Of a DNA stretch of 64,000 nt, positions 7,878 to 15,929 are shown one piece after another (position 1 is the first letter of the stretch; every line of letters starts with the position of its first letter). The notes beneath the pieces were generated by a model, which was given only the letters and a program-made list of their open reading frames with translations, was not told the DNA's origin and searched no databases. The position numbers and the translations under genes were made by a program. Source of the stretch: Nonomuraea jabiensis (GTDB lineage Bacteria > Actinomycetota > Actinomycetes > Streptosporangiales > Streptosporangiaceae); NCBI RefSeq assembly GCF_014204795.1, contig NZ_JACHMB010000001.1, positions 11,932,501 through 11,996,500 on the forward strand, in the 5' to 3' direction.

Positions 7878-7889
7878 GTAAACGTTTAC
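7878..7889 (-). promoter_or_regulatory. LacI/GalR-type operator GTAAACGTTTAC
   Basis: This perfect 12-bp palindrome with central CG is the classic form of LacI/GalR-family operators. It lies only 12 bp upstream of the esterase start, next to its ribosome site, where binding would block transcription. No LacI-family gene lies in the window. Confidence 0.7.
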
Positions 7890-7958
7890 AGTACGCACCT
7901 TGCGGTGTTTCGGGAGAGTTTCGTGGGGAAGGTGTGGCCGTGTCAACCGCCTACCGGC

Positions 7959-7993
7959 GGGGGCGCGCCGGGCGGGTGACCCGGCGCGCCCCC
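7959..7993 (-). terminator. 14-bp perfect-stem terminator after the ArsR-type regulator gene
   Basis: GGGGGCGCGCCGGG (7959-7972) pairs perfectly with CCCGGCGCGCCCCC (7980-7993) around a 7-nt loop. It begins 4 bp beyond the minus-strand stop at 7997. This is one of the strongest hairpins in the window, without a U-tract. Confidence 0.85.
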
Positions 7994-7996
7994 GGC

Positions 7997-8971
7997 TCAG
8001 CGGCGGAACACCTCCAGCAGCTCCTCCGCGCGCTGCGTGCGGGCGATCCACACCTCGCGCCCGCGCCGCTCCCTGGTGATCAGCTGGGCGGCGCTCAACC
8101 GGTCGCAGTGGTACGTGATGCTGCTGGGCGCGACCTGCATGCCGGCCGCCAGCATGCTCATGGTCATGGGCTGCCCGATCGCGGTGAGCAGGGCCGCGCG
8201 CACCGGCCCGACCAGCGCCGACAAGTCGTCGAGCGCCGGCGCGACGGGCCGTTGCCACAGCGTCTCCGCTCCGGGCACCGGGTACGCGATCCAGACGGCC
8301 TCGTCGTGGTCCAGGCTGACGATGACCGCGTCCTTGCCCGCCAGCATCGGCACCAGGACGATCCTGCGGTCGCCCAGCTCGAACGTGCTCGACTCCACGT
8401 CGGCGATGAGCAGCCCGCGCTCGCCGTACATGATGCGGCTGTTGAGGGCGCCGAGCAGCAGCTCGGGGCCACCGCGGACGGTGGCGACGCCGACCCGCCG
8501 GACCTCCCTGTCCAGCAGGGCGCGGGCCCGTCTCCATACCGGCTCGGTGGTGTTCCAGACGGCGCCGAGGGCGGCGGCGTAACCGTGCAGCCAGCCGGCG
8601 GGCCGCTCGGCCGCCGAGCGCCAGTGCGCGGGCAGCGCCCCCTGGCCGAACGCCTGCTCCAGATCCTTGATCAGGTTGTCGGGCGGGAGGTCGCGCAGGG
8701 CGCCGATCTGGGCCTGCACGGAGATGTCCCCGCCGATGGGGGTACGCGGCACGATGCTGTCGGGGACCACCGAGTAGCCGGGGGCGGCGAGTGGGCGTAC
8801 CGCCTGGTGCCCCTGCGGGCTGACCCGCGAGCTGATCGCCTTGCGCCAGAGCTCCGGAAGGCCGCGGCGGCGGCCCGCGAGGGCGTCGGCGATCATGGCG
8901 AGCGCGGTCAGGTGGGGGGAGATCGAGATGGACAGCTGCGGCGCGGAGGTGATGCGCAGTTCGCTCCACAC
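7997..8971 (-). CDS. ArsR-like winged-helix transcriptional regulator
   Basis: A 324-residue protein from a GTG start at 8971; an in-frame stop just upstream limits earlier starts. The N-terminal 240 residues match the architecture seen in actinobacterial ArsR-like regulators of about 320 residues: a poorly characterised alpha/beta region with DLPPDNLIKDLEQAF and a strand-rich part with VWNTTEPVWRR. The last 70 residues hold the winged helix: LLTAIGQPMTMSMLAAGMQV, then APSSITYHCDRLSAAQLI as the recognition helix region, and a wing at RRGREVWIART. It is monocistronic with its own strong terminator. The ligand and targets cannot be seen; the divergent spacing does not point to a partner gene. 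Confidence 0.75.
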   Translation of the reverse strand: MWSELRITSAPQLSISISPHLTALAMIADALAGRRRGLPELWRKAISSRVSPQGHQAVRPLAAPGYSVVPDSIVPRTPIGGDISVQAQIGALRDLPPDNLIKDLEQAFGQGALPAHWRSAAERPAGWLHGYAAALGAVWNTTEPVWRRARALLDREVRRVGVATVRGGPELLLGALNSRIMYGERGLLIADVESSTFELGDRRIVLVPMLAGKDAVIVSLDHDEAVWIAYPVPGAETLWQRPVAPALDDLSALVGPVRAALLTAIGQPMTMSMLAAGMQVAPSSITYHCDRLSAAQLITRERRGREVWIARTQRAEELLEVFRR

Positions 8972-9159
8972 AGTGGTGCTGATTACGACGGCTCCTTCAG
9001 ATCGAACTCGATCGGGTAACGATCTTCAACCTAGTGCCGGTGCTTTCGTCCCACTTAAAGCCTGGTTGCACGGTTACGATCACGGAGCGCTTCGCCTCAA
9101 GCACCCACCGCGGCCTGCGGCAACCGGGAGCGCCGGTCGCCGCAGGAGCCGCTAACGGG

Positions 9160-10164
9160 TCACCAGTCGCCGCCCTCCTCCTCGTCCCCCTCGAAGATCT
9201 CCTCGACGATCTCGCCCGCGACGAGGCCACCCACGACGCCCGCGGCGCCGGCGGCGGCCACCGTGCCCCAGCCCGGACCGCCGCGGTGCTCGTCGTAGTG
9301 CCCGCCGTGGTGCCCGCCGTGATGCCCGCCGTGGTGATGCGGGTCGTAGTGGCCGCCGTGGTGCGGGTCGTAGTGCCCGCCGTGGTGGGCCGGCCCGTAG
9401 TGGGACAGGCCGTCCAGCCAGCGGCCCAGCTCCCCCGTCCAGTCGGTACGCAGCGCGTCGTCGTGGCTGACGTGGAAGCGGCCGATGGCGTCGCTCGACG
9501 AGAAGCGGCCGGTACGCTTGTCCGCCTCCAGCACCACCTCGAGCCCCGCCGGGTCAGCCACGAACGTCACCTCGACCTCGCCCACCTGGCCGGCGTAGTG
9601 GCCGGTCGGGTAGAACTCGATCTCCTGGTAGAACGGCAGCTGCTGGTGCACCCCGTACAGGTGACCGGCCTCCAGGTCGGCAGACCTGAACCCGAACCCG
9701 AGCCCCAGGAACGCCTCCAGGATGCGCAGCTGCGACGGCAGCGGCTCGATCGCGATCATGTCGAGGTCGCCCTTGTCGACGGCCTTGGCGATGGCCAGTT
9801 CCGTACGCACGCCGACCGCCATCCCTGTCAGCGGCTGCCCGCCGATCTCGCTGATCGGCGCCTCCCACGGCACCGGCAGCTCGAACCCGATGACGCGGTC
9901 CTCCCCCTTGCGCAGCGTGAACGGCCCGGAGACCCGCGAGCTGGCGAACTCGCCGAGCCCGCCGTGCTCACTGTCGCCGTGCTCGATCTCGACCCTTGCC
10001 ACCAGGCCGAGGGTGACGTGCTCGATCTCGGCGTCGAAGTCGCCGCCCTTGAGCCGTACCTCCCCTCGCAGCGTGCCGCCCGGCTGGGTCCGCGGGGTGG
10101 ACAGCACGGTGTCCACCGAGGGCGCGCCGACGCCGAACGCTCCGAGCATCCGTTTGAAGACCAC
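9160..10164 (-). CDS. Spo0M-like sporulation-control protein with His-rich tail
   Basis: The GTG at 10164 is chosen because it is preceded by AGGGAG at good spacing and gives MVFKRMLGAFGVGAPSVDTV, the expected start of Spo0M-family proteins. The 334-residue protein has the arrestin-like beta-sandwich core (GGTLRGEVRLKGGDFDAEIE, FELPVPWEAPISE, and EFYPTGHYAGQVGEVEVTF), which is usual for the family. After residue 250 comes a Gly/His/Tyr/Pro tail of repeated HHGGHYDP units with more than twenty histidines. A hydrophobic AAAGAAGVVGGLVAGEI segment and an acidic end (EGDEEEGGDW) follow. Spo0M affects sporulation in Bacillus; the role in actinomycetes is unclear. The tail suggests metal binding (inference). 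Confidence 0.8.
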   Translation of the reverse strand: MVFKRMLGAFGVGAPSVDTVLSTPRTQPGGTLRGEVRLKGGDFDAEIEHVTLGLVARVEIEHGDSEHGGLGEFASSRVSGPFTLRKGEDRVIGFELPVPWEAPISEIGGQPLTGMAVGVRTELAIAKAVDKGDLDMIAIEPLPSQLRILEAFLGLGFGFRSADLEAGHLYGVHQQLPFYQEIEFYPTGHYAGQVGEVEVTFVADPAGLEVVLEADKRTGRFSSSDAIGRFHVSHDDALRTDWTGELGRWLDGLSHYGPAHHGGHYDPHHGGHYDPHHHGGHHGGHHGGHYDEHRGGPGWGTVAAAGAAGVVGGLVAGEIVEEIFEGDEEEGGDW

Positions 10165-10275
10165 GGCTCTGTTCTCCCTGTTGAAGATCGGGTTGGGTTG
10201 TCTGCCGCTGGCCACAACGATCAACGCCGTCCCCCGAGTTCCGGAGCCCGGTTTCCCCGGACGCTTTGCCCCGCT

Positions 10276-10395
10276 TTACACCGAAGCCGCCCATCCAGCC
10301 GCCGAGATCAGCGCCGTCTGGTCGCGCAGGGAGCCGAGCATGGAGACGAGCAGCGGGTCGCCGCACCCGGCCCGCCGAGGGCGGACATCACTCAC
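10276..10395 (-). CDS. Possible 39-residue small protein
   Basis: A short frame with a GTG start at 10395 encodes 39 residues, including GCGDPLLVSMLGSLRDQTAL and ending WAASV with TAA at 10276. Third positions are about 80% G/C, and the peptide looks like a soluble helix-forming sequence rather than a shadow translation. No good ribosome site precedes the GTG, so it could equally be the 3' remnant of a lost gene. It lies 111 bp upstream of the Spo0M-like gene on the same strand. No family is recognised. Confidence 0.35.
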   Translation of the reverse strand: MSDVRPRRAGCGDPLLVSMLGSLRDQTALISAAGWAASV

Positions 10396-10439
10396 CTGGC
10401 CGATGTCACACTCCGGTCGCCGGCCACCTCTCAGGAGGC

Positions 10440-11312
10440 ATGACACAGAACACGATCCTGGTGACCGGCGCGACCGGCGCCATCGGGCGCCCCCTCGTCG
10501 AGCTGCTCCTCGCCGAAGGCGCCAAGGTCCGCGCCGTCAGCCGCGCCCCGCACGGCGCGCGCCTGCCCGCCGGGGCGGAGGTCGTCGAGGGCGACCCGGC
10601 CAGGCCGGCCACGCTGGCCCGGCACCTGGACGGCGTCACCGCCGTCTTCCTGCACCCGCGCGCCATCGGCGACGCGGCCGGCGAGCTGCTCGCCCTGGCC
10701 AGGGAGCGCGGCGCGACGCGCGTGGCCGCCCTGTCGGCGATGAACATCGACGACCCGCTCGACCAGCAGCCCTCCCGCTACCGCGGCGACCGGAACAAGG
10801 AGGCCGAGACCGCCGCCGCCGGCAGCGGGCTGAGCTGGACCAGCCTGCGGGCCGGATCGTTCGCGTCCAACGCGGTCAACGCCTGGGGCGCCCAGATCCG
10901 CGCCGGCGACACCGTCCGGTACGTGTACGCGTCGTTCCAGGAGGCGCCGCTCGACGACCGGGACCTGGTCGAGGTGGCCGCCCGCGCGCTGCTCACCGGC
11001 GACCTGGCCGGGCGCCGGGTCGAGCTGACCGGACCGCGGTCACTGACCCACGAGGAGATGGTGCGGGTCATCGGCGAGGCGATCGGCCGGCCGCTGCGCT
11101 TCCAGGAGGTCCCGCCGGAGGCGGCCGAGCGGGCCATGGTCGGGAACGGCCTGCCTCAGCCGTTCGTACGGGCCCTCATGGACAGGTACGCCAGGGGCGG
11201 CTCCCGGCCCCACCCTGTCACGGAGGAGGTGACGAAGATCCTCGGCCGCCCCGCGCGGACGTACGCCGAGTGGGCGCAGGACCACGCGCGTCTTTTCCTG
11301 GATAACGATTAG
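10440..11312 (+). CDS. NmrA-like NAD(P)-binding oxidoreductase
   Basis: A 290-residue atypical short-chain dehydrogenase. ILVTGATGAIGRPLVELLL is the Rossmann nucleotide-binding motif (GxxGxxG), followed by AVSRAP and a PAGAEVVEGDPARP segment typical of NmrA/TMR-like proteins that use or sense NADP(H). The ELTGPRSLTHEEMVRVIGEA block in the C-terminal third is the usual family signature. The catalytic YxxxK of classical SDRs is absent; a YRGDRNKEAE segment takes its place. AGGAGG lies only one base from the ATG at 10440, unusually close, but the next in-frame starts would remove the Rossmann fold. The substrate is unknown. Confidence 0.8.
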   Translation: MTQNTILVTGATGAIGRPLVELLLAEGAKVRAVSRAPHGARLPAGAEVVEGDPARPATLARHLDGVTAVFLHPRAIGDAAGELLALARERGATRVAALSAMNIDDPLDQQPSRYRGDRNKEAETAAAGSGLSWTSLRAGSFASNAVNAWGAQIRAGDTVRYVYASFQEAPLDDRDLVEVAARALLTGDLAGRRVELTGPRSLTHEEMVRVIGEAIGRPLRFQEVPPEAAERAMVGNGLPQPFVRALMDRYARGGSRPHPVTEEVTKILGRPARTYAEWAQDHARLFLDND

Positions 11313-11402
11313 CTGTGAACCCCGCTCCCGATGTGCCCCTTTTTGGCCACCCATGGAACGCTACAGACGGTATACCAGTGGCGAGGATCAGGTGAGTATC
11401 GG

Positions 11403-12776
11403 GTGGCATCGACTAGCGGGGGATCGATCTTGCGGAGGCTCGGCAGAGCGGGCGTCTTAGCGGCCGCGATGGCGCTGGCCATGACCGGCTGCTCCGCCGC
11501 CGGGCCCGCGGAGCAGGGGACCACGGGCGCCCAGCAGGAGCAGCAGCAGTCTCCCGCCGCGTCCCAGCCGCCGCCCGAGGCGCCGCCGAAGGTGGACGAC
11601 GGCTGGCCGCGCTGGGGCTTCACGCACACGGGCGTCAGCGCGAACAACATCACCCCCCAGTTCGAACGCGACGTCGCCGGACGGCTCTCACAGACCCCGA
11701 TGCTGCAGAACCAGCACATCATGGGGTTCGGGGCGCTCAACCCCGAGCCCTACCCGGGGCAGTACTTCTGGGAGGATCTCGACAGCCGGATCAACCTGAT
11801 GAGGGAGTCCGGCGGCGTCCCCGTCGTCACGCTCTGCTGCGCCCCCGACTGGATGAAGGGCGGCCCGCAGGGCCCCACGGAGGAGTCGGCCTGGGCGGAG
11901 CACCTGGAGGACGCCCCCTACCCCGAGCACTTCGACGACTTCGCCAAGCTGGCGGCGGCCGTGGCCACGCGGTACAAGGACGTCCAGTACTTCATGGTCT
12001 GGAACGAGTTCAAGGGTTTCTGGCGCGACCACTCCAAGCCCGCCGACTACAAGGGCTACACCGAGCTGTACAACAAGGTGTACGACGCGGTCAAGCAGGC
12101 CCGGCCCGACGCCAAGGTCGGCGGCCCGTACCTCGGCTTCGACAGCAACAAGGGCGGCGACTCGGAGCTGCGCGGCGACTGGGGGGTCGTCAACCAGAAC
12201 GTCCTGGACGCCTTCACCTACTGGTTCGAGAACAAGAAGGGCGCCGACTTCGTCGTGGTGGACGGCGCCTCGCCCACCGACGCGCACGAGCTGCTGCCCG
12301 ACGAGTTCGGGGCGCTGGCGAAGTTCGGCGCGGTCACCAAGTGGCTGCGGGACAAGGTCGGCGACCTGCCGGTCTGGTGGTCGGAGTGGTATTTCGTGCC
12401 CGAGGACGGCACCACCTGGCCCGAGAACAAGCGGCTGGCGGTGCAGGCCGCCTCGATGATCGAGTTCGCGCGGAGCGGCGCCGCCACGGCCCTGTACTGG
12501 AACCCGCAGACCAAGGACCGCGACTGCCGGCCGTGCCTGTGGGACCCGCGCAGCGGCGCCGAGACGGACACCGGCCGGCTGCTGGCGAACTTCGTCAAGT
12601 GGTTCCCCGCCGGGGCCGAGCTGGACCAGGTCACCTCGTCGGACTCCAAGGTCAGGGTGCTGGCGCAGCCGGAGCAGCTGCTGCTGGTCAACACCGCCGA
12701 CTCCGGCGTGACCACGACCGTGGACGGCAAGGAGTACGCGCTCAAGGCGTACGAGATCAAGTGGACCGGCCGCTGA
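11403..12776 (+). CDS. GH39-like lipoprotein glycosidase
   Basis: Start taken at the GTG at 11403, which follows AGGTGA at good spacing; this gives 457 residues. The N-terminus has a lipoprotein signal ending AMALAMTGC, then a Gln/Pro/Ala linker. The remainder reads as a clan-A (beta/alpha)8 glycosidase. FMVWNEFKGFW carries the NE acid/base glutamate after strand 4, and PVWWSEWYF places a glutamate as the nucleophile after strand 7. GVSANNITPQFERDV and LMRESGGVPVVTLCCAPDWM resemble family 39 (beta-xylosidase/iduronidase) proteins. It is probably anchored outside the membrane and acts on plant or microbial polysaccharide; the exact linkage is not shown. Confidence 0.7.
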   Translation: MASTSGGSILRRLGRAGVLAAAMALAMTGCSAAGPAEQGTTGAQQEQQQSPAASQPPPEAPPKVDDGWPRWGFTHTGVSANNITPQFERDVAGRLSQTPMLQNQHIMGFGALNPEPYPGQYFWEDLDSRINLMRESGGVPVVTLCCAPDWMKGGPQGPTEESAWAEHLEDAPYPEHFDDFAKLAAAVATRYKDVQYFMVWNEFKGFWRDHSKPADYKGYTELYNKVYDAVKQARPDAKVGGPYLGFDSNKGGDSELRGDWGVVNQNVLDAFTYWFENKKGADFVVVDGASPTDAHELLPDEFGALAKFGAVTKWLRDKVGDLPVWWSEWYFVPEDGTTWPENKRLAVQAASMIEFARSGAATALYWNPQTKDRDCRPCLWDPRSGAETDTGRLLANFVKWFPAGAELDQVTSSDSKVRVLAQPEQLLLVNTADSGVTTTVDGKEYALKAYEIKWTGR

Positions 12777-12777
12777 G

Positions 12778-12789
12778 GGGTCGCGACCC
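12778..12789. terminator. Palindrome between convergent genes
   Basis: GGGTCGCGACCC is a perfect 12-bp palindrome placed one base after the GH39-like stop codon and 14 bp before the end of the convergent TetR gene. It may act as a shared terminator, though the stem is short. Confidence 0.35.
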
Positions 12790-12803
12790 TGGGGTGACGG
12801 CTT

Positions 12804-13391
12804 TCAGGAACCGCCCTGCCCGCGCAGCAGGGCGAGGGCGGCCTGCTTGGCCGTGGCGGCGGCGTCGCGCTCGCCGTGGTGGTCGGCCAGCACGGTGGCG
12901 CCCTCCACCAGCATGAGCAGCTGCCGGCCCAGGACCTCCGGCTGCCGGGCGCCGGCCCGGCGGGCGATGCCGGTCAGCAGGTCGAGATGGCGGTCGAGGT
13001 GCCGGGCGGCGACGGCGCGCGGGACCCCCTCGTGCCACTGGGCGGAGGCGTTGACGATCGCGCAGCCGCGGAAGGCCGGCTCGGCGTACCAGCCGGCCAG
13101 CGCGTCGAAGACCGCGGCGAGCTGGGCGGCCGGGTCGTCGCCGGCCGCCTGCGCGGCCTCGCGCAGCCAGCGTACGACGTGGTCGCTGCGGGCCTCGAGC
13201 ACGGCCTGGACCAGCCCGTCCTTGGAGCCGAAGTGCCGGTAGAGGGTCTCCTTGGACGCGCCGACGGTCGCGCACAGCTCGGCCACGCCGATGCCGTCGA
13301 GGCCGCGCTCGTACAGCAGGCCGGTGGCGGCGCGCAGGATGGTCGCCCGGGTCTGGACGGGGTCGAGGGACGCGCCTTTGGGTACGGGCAT
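12804..13391 (-). CDS. TetR-family regulator, likely of the adjacent hydrolase
   Basis: A 195-residue TetR-type repressor. The N-terminal helix-turn-helix reads TRATILRAATGLLYERGLDG, then IGVAELCATVGASKETLYRH and FGSKDGLVQAVLE, matching the family pattern closely. The C-terminal ligand domain contains GWYAEPAFRGCAIVNASAQW, usual for the AcrR/YcdC-like group with a TetR_C C-terminal domain. It is divergent from the alpha/beta hydrolase gene at 13475, with 83 bp between the starts and palindromes in that gap, so it most likely regulates itself and that gene. Confidence 0.9.
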   Translation of the reverse strand: MPVPKGASLDPVQTRATILRAATGLLYERGLDGIGVAELCATVGASKETLYRHFGSKDGLVQAVLEARSDHVVRWLREAAQAAGDDPAAQLAAVFDALAGWYAEPAFRGCAIVNASAQWHEGVPRAVAARHLDRHLDLLTGIARRAGARQPEVLGRQLLMLVEGATVLADHHGERDAAATAKQAALALLRGQGGS

Positions 13392-13403
13392 GCGTCAGAT
13401 GGT

Positions 13404-13413
13404 ACCGGCCGGT
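13404..13413. promoter_or_regulatory. Candidate TetR operator
   Basis: ACCGGCCGGT is a perfect 10-bp palindrome 12 bp upstream of the TetR gene start. A related GACCGGTTCG lies about 40 bp further on, near the hydrolase start. Both share CCGGT half-sites, which fits a pair of repressor sites in a divergent promoter. Confidence 0.45.
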
Positions 13414-13474
13414 TCCAAGTCTCTGCTAAGTTTCCCGTCGAAACGACCGGTTCGATGATCTACGGAGACCCCGG

Positions 13475-14272
13475 GTGACCGACGTGTACGACCCTCCCGC
13501 CAGCACGCCCGCCGTCACGTTCGAGAGCGGCGGCCACCGGCTGCTCGGCGTGCTCCACCTCCCGGCCGGGCCCGGACCCCATCCGATCGTGGTGCTGCTG
13601 CACGGGTTCCCGGGCAACGAGCGCAACTTCGACCTGGCCCAGGCGCTGCGCCGGGCCGGCTACGCGGCGCTCGTCTTCCACTACCGGGGCTCGTGGGGCG
13701 TCGGCGGCTCCTGGTCGTGGCGCCACGTGCTGGAGGACGCGGCCCGCGTGGTGGAGTCGGTACGCCTGGACGCCCGGCTGGATCCCGAGCGGCTGGGCGT
13801 GGTGGGGCACAGCCTGGGCGGGTTCGCGGCGTTGATGACGGCCGCCGCCGATCCGGCGGTCCGCGCGGTCGCCTCGGTGTCGGCGTTCGACCTGAGCGCG
13901 GGCGCGGCGGCCTGCCTCGCGGACCCGGCGGCGCGGGAGGGATTCCTGCGGGACTGGGAGGGCGAGCTGCTGCCGCTCCAGGGCACCAGCGCCGCGGCGC
14001 TGGTGGCCGAGATGGAGGCGGCGGGGCAGGAGTGGAGCCTGGCCGCGCTCGCGCCGCGCCTGGCCGACCGGCCCGTGCTGCTCGTCGGCACGGGACGCGA
14101 CCCCGTCACGCCCGCGCACACGCACCACGATCCGCTGGTCCGGGCCTACGAGGCGCACCCGGTGCCACGGCTGGAGCACCACCTCTTCCCCACCGACCAC
14201 GCCCTGTCCGACCACCGGCTGACCCTGGCCCGCACGGTCATGGACTTCCTGGACCGCACGCTCCGCCCCTGA
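13475..14272 (+). CDS. Alpha/beta hydrolase
   Basis: A 265-residue serine hydrolase from a GTG start preceded by CGGAGA. HPIVVLLHGFPGNERNF carries the HGFPG oxyanion-hole strand. LGVVGHSLGGFAALMTAA holds the nucleophile elbow GHSLGG. A likely acid is in VLLVGTGRDPVTP, and the histidine is probably in FPTDHALSDHR. It resembles dienelactone-hydrolase/prolyl-oligopeptidase-like single-domain enzymes. No signal peptide, so cytoplasmic. The gene is divergent from a TetR gene and probably induced by its ligand; the natural ester or amide substrate is unknown. Confidence 0.85.
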   Translation: MTDVYDPPASTPAVTFESGGHRLLGVLHLPAGPGPHPIVVLLHGFPGNERNFDLAQALRRAGYAALVFHYRGSWGVGGSWSWRHVLEDAARVVESVRLDARLDPERLGVVGHSLGGFAALMTAAADPAVRAVASVSAFDLSAGAAACLADPAAREGFLRDWEGELLPLQGTSAAALVAEMEAAGQEWSLAALAPRLADRPVLLVGTGRDPVTPAHTHHDPLVRAYEAHPVPRLEHHLFPTDHALSDHRLTLARTVMDFLDRTLRP

Positions 14273-14286
14273 TGCCCTATGGTGAG

Positions 14287-14319
14287 GTTTCGGAAAAGAT
14301 CTATACTTTTGTCCGAAAC
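14287..14319. promoter_or_regulatory. Long inverted repeat upstream of the isomerase gene
   Basis: GTTTCGGAAAAG (14287-14298) faces CTTTTGTCCGAAAC (14306-14319), complementary except for a 2-nt insertion, around a 7-nt A/T-rich centre. It is 42 bp upstream of the isomerase start and contains TTTCGG/CCGAAA half-sites like those of sugar-responsive repressors. It is a good operator candidate; no cognate regulator is identified. Confidence 0.6.
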
Positions 14320-14360
14320 TTCTCCCGCCATCCTCCCTCACCCCTCAGGAGGGCATCACC

Positions 14361-15764
14361 GTGGCAAGCAAGACGAAGACCCGGGTCGGACTGGTCGCCG
14401 GCGGGCTGGGCGCATATTGGCCGCAGTTCCCCGACCTGCTCCCCCAGCTCCAGCGATCGGCCGACCGGGTCTCCGAACGGATGCGGGAGCTGGACGCCGA
14501 GATCGTGGACGTCGGGTTCATCTCCGACGCCCAGGAGGGCGCGGTCGCGGCCGAGAAACTGCGGGCCGCGGACTGCGACCTCATCGTCGGGTTCCTCACC
14601 ACGTACATGACGGCCACCATGCTCGTGCCCATCGCGCAGCGCAGCGGCGCGCCCGTGCTGCTGATCAACCTGCAGCCGACCGAGTCGATGGACCACGCCA
14701 CGTTCGACACCGGCCAGTGGCTCGCCTACTGCGGCGCCTGCCCGCTGCCCGAGATGGCCAACGCCTTCCAGCGGTGCGGCATCCCGTTCCGGTCGGTGTC
14801 GGGCTACCTGGAGGACGAGCGCGCCTGGGCCCGCATCACCAGCTGGGTGCGGGCCGCCGGGGCCCGCGCGGCCCTGCGCCACGGCCGCCACGGCCTGATG
14901 GGGCACCTCTATCCCGGCATGCTGGACGTCTCCACCGACCTCACGCTCGTCTCGGCCAACTTCGGCGGGCACGTCGAGGTGCTGGAGTTCGACGACCTGC
15001 GGGTACGCGTGGAGAAGGTCACCGACTCCGAGGTCGCCGCCAAGCGCGCCGAGACCGAGAAGATCTTCGAGCTGGCCGACAGCGTCAACGACACCGACCT
15101 CGAGTGGGCCTGCCGCGTCTCCGTCGGCCTGGACCGGCTGGTGGAGGACTTCTCGCTGGACAGCCTGGCGTACTATCACCGCGGCCTGGACGGGGAGACG
15201 CACGAGCGGCTGGGGGCCGGGATGATCCTGGGCGCGTCCCTGCTCACCGCGCGCGGCATCCCGGCGGCCGGCGAGTACGAGCTGCGCACCAGCCTGGCCA
15301 TGCTGATCATGGACCGGATGGGCGCGGGCGGGTCGTTCACCGAGCTCCAGGCGCTGGACTTCCACCGGGGCCACGTCGAGATGGGGCACGACGGCCCCGC
15401 CCACCTGGCCATCAGCGCCCGCAGGCCGCTGCTGCGCGGGCTCGGCGTGTACCACGGGAAGCGGGGATGGGGCGTTTCCGTGGAGTTCGACGTCAAGCAC
15501 GGGCCGGTGACGGCGTTCGGGATCATCCAGCGCCGCGACGGCCGCTTCGCCCTGGTGGCCTCGGAGGGCGAGACCGTGGACGGGCCGCACCTGCAGATCG
15601 GGAACACGACGTCCCGCGTGGACTTCGGCCGCGACCCCGGCGAGTGGACCGACGACTGGAGCGCGACCGGCATGTCCCACCACTGGGCCCTCGGCACCGG
15701 CCACCGCGGCGCCGAGCTCAAGGCCCTGGCCCACCTGCTGGAGGTGGAGTACATCCAGATATGA
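14361..15764 (+). CDS. L-arabinose/L-fucose isomerase-family protein
   Basis: A 467-residue protein from a GTG preceded by AGGAGGG. VGLVAGGLGAYWPQFPDLLP starts the first alpha/beta domain and AADCDLIVGFLTTYMTATML follows. LRHGRHGLMGHLYPGMLDVS and later SLAYYHRGLDGE, RTSLAMLIMDRMGAGGSFTE and DGPAHLAISARRPLLRGLG match the AraA-like fold of ketose/aldose isomerases. Glutamates and histidines that bind the catalytic Mn2+ are present (FHRGHVEMGHDGPAH and nearby). It is shorter than enterobacterial AraA (about 500 residues) and belongs to the actinobacterial AraA-like group, so the sugar may be L-arabinose, L-fucose or another. It stands alone behind a large palindrome. Confidence 0.75.
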   Translation: MASKTKTRVGLVAGGLGAYWPQFPDLLPQLQRSADRVSERMRELDAEIVDVGFISDAQEGAVAAEKLRAADCDLIVGFLTTYMTATMLVPIAQRSGAPVLLINLQPTESMDHATFDTGQWLAYCGACPLPEMANAFQRCGIPFRSVSGYLEDERAWARITSWVRAAGARAALRHGRHGLMGHLYPGMLDVSTDLTLVSANFGGHVEVLEFDDLRVRVEKVTDSEVAAKRAETEKIFELADSVNDTDLEWACRVSVGLDRLVEDFSLDSLAYYHRGLDGETHERLGAGMILGASLLTARGIPAAGEYELRTSLAMLIMDRMGAGGSFTELQALDFHRGHVEMGHDGPAHLAISARRPLLRGLGVYHGKRGWGVSVEFDVKHGPVTAFGIIQRRDGRFALVASEGETVDGPHLQIGNTTSRVDFGRDPGEWTDDWSATGMSHHWALGTGHRGAELKALAHLLEVEYIQI

Positions 15765-15784
15765 CCCCTGGACGCCCCTGCCGG

Positions 15785-15850
15785 GCCGCCGGAGGGTCCG
15801 GCAAGGGCGGCCGGAGGGCCCGGCAAGGGCGGCCGGAGGGCCCGGCAAGG
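15785..15850. repeat. Three tandem 22-bp repeats downstream of the isomerase gene
   Basis: Units at 15785, 15807 and 15829 follow the pattern GCGGCCGGAGGGCCCGGCAAGG; units two and three are identical, and the first differs at two bases. Each unit contains GCCGG and CCGGC arms able to form a small hairpin, so the block may also help stop transcription. Confidence 0.85.
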
Positions 15851-15929
15851 GCGTTCGAGGGATTACTTTTGCCTCCGCTTGTCGATCGATCAACGGGCCG
15901 CATGCCGCTGCGGATCTAGGGTCGCGTCC

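Noticed and set aside
11340..11402. Sigma-factor promoter TTGGCC...TATACC before the GH39-like gene
   Set aside because: The spacing is 22 bp, too long for a standard promoter.
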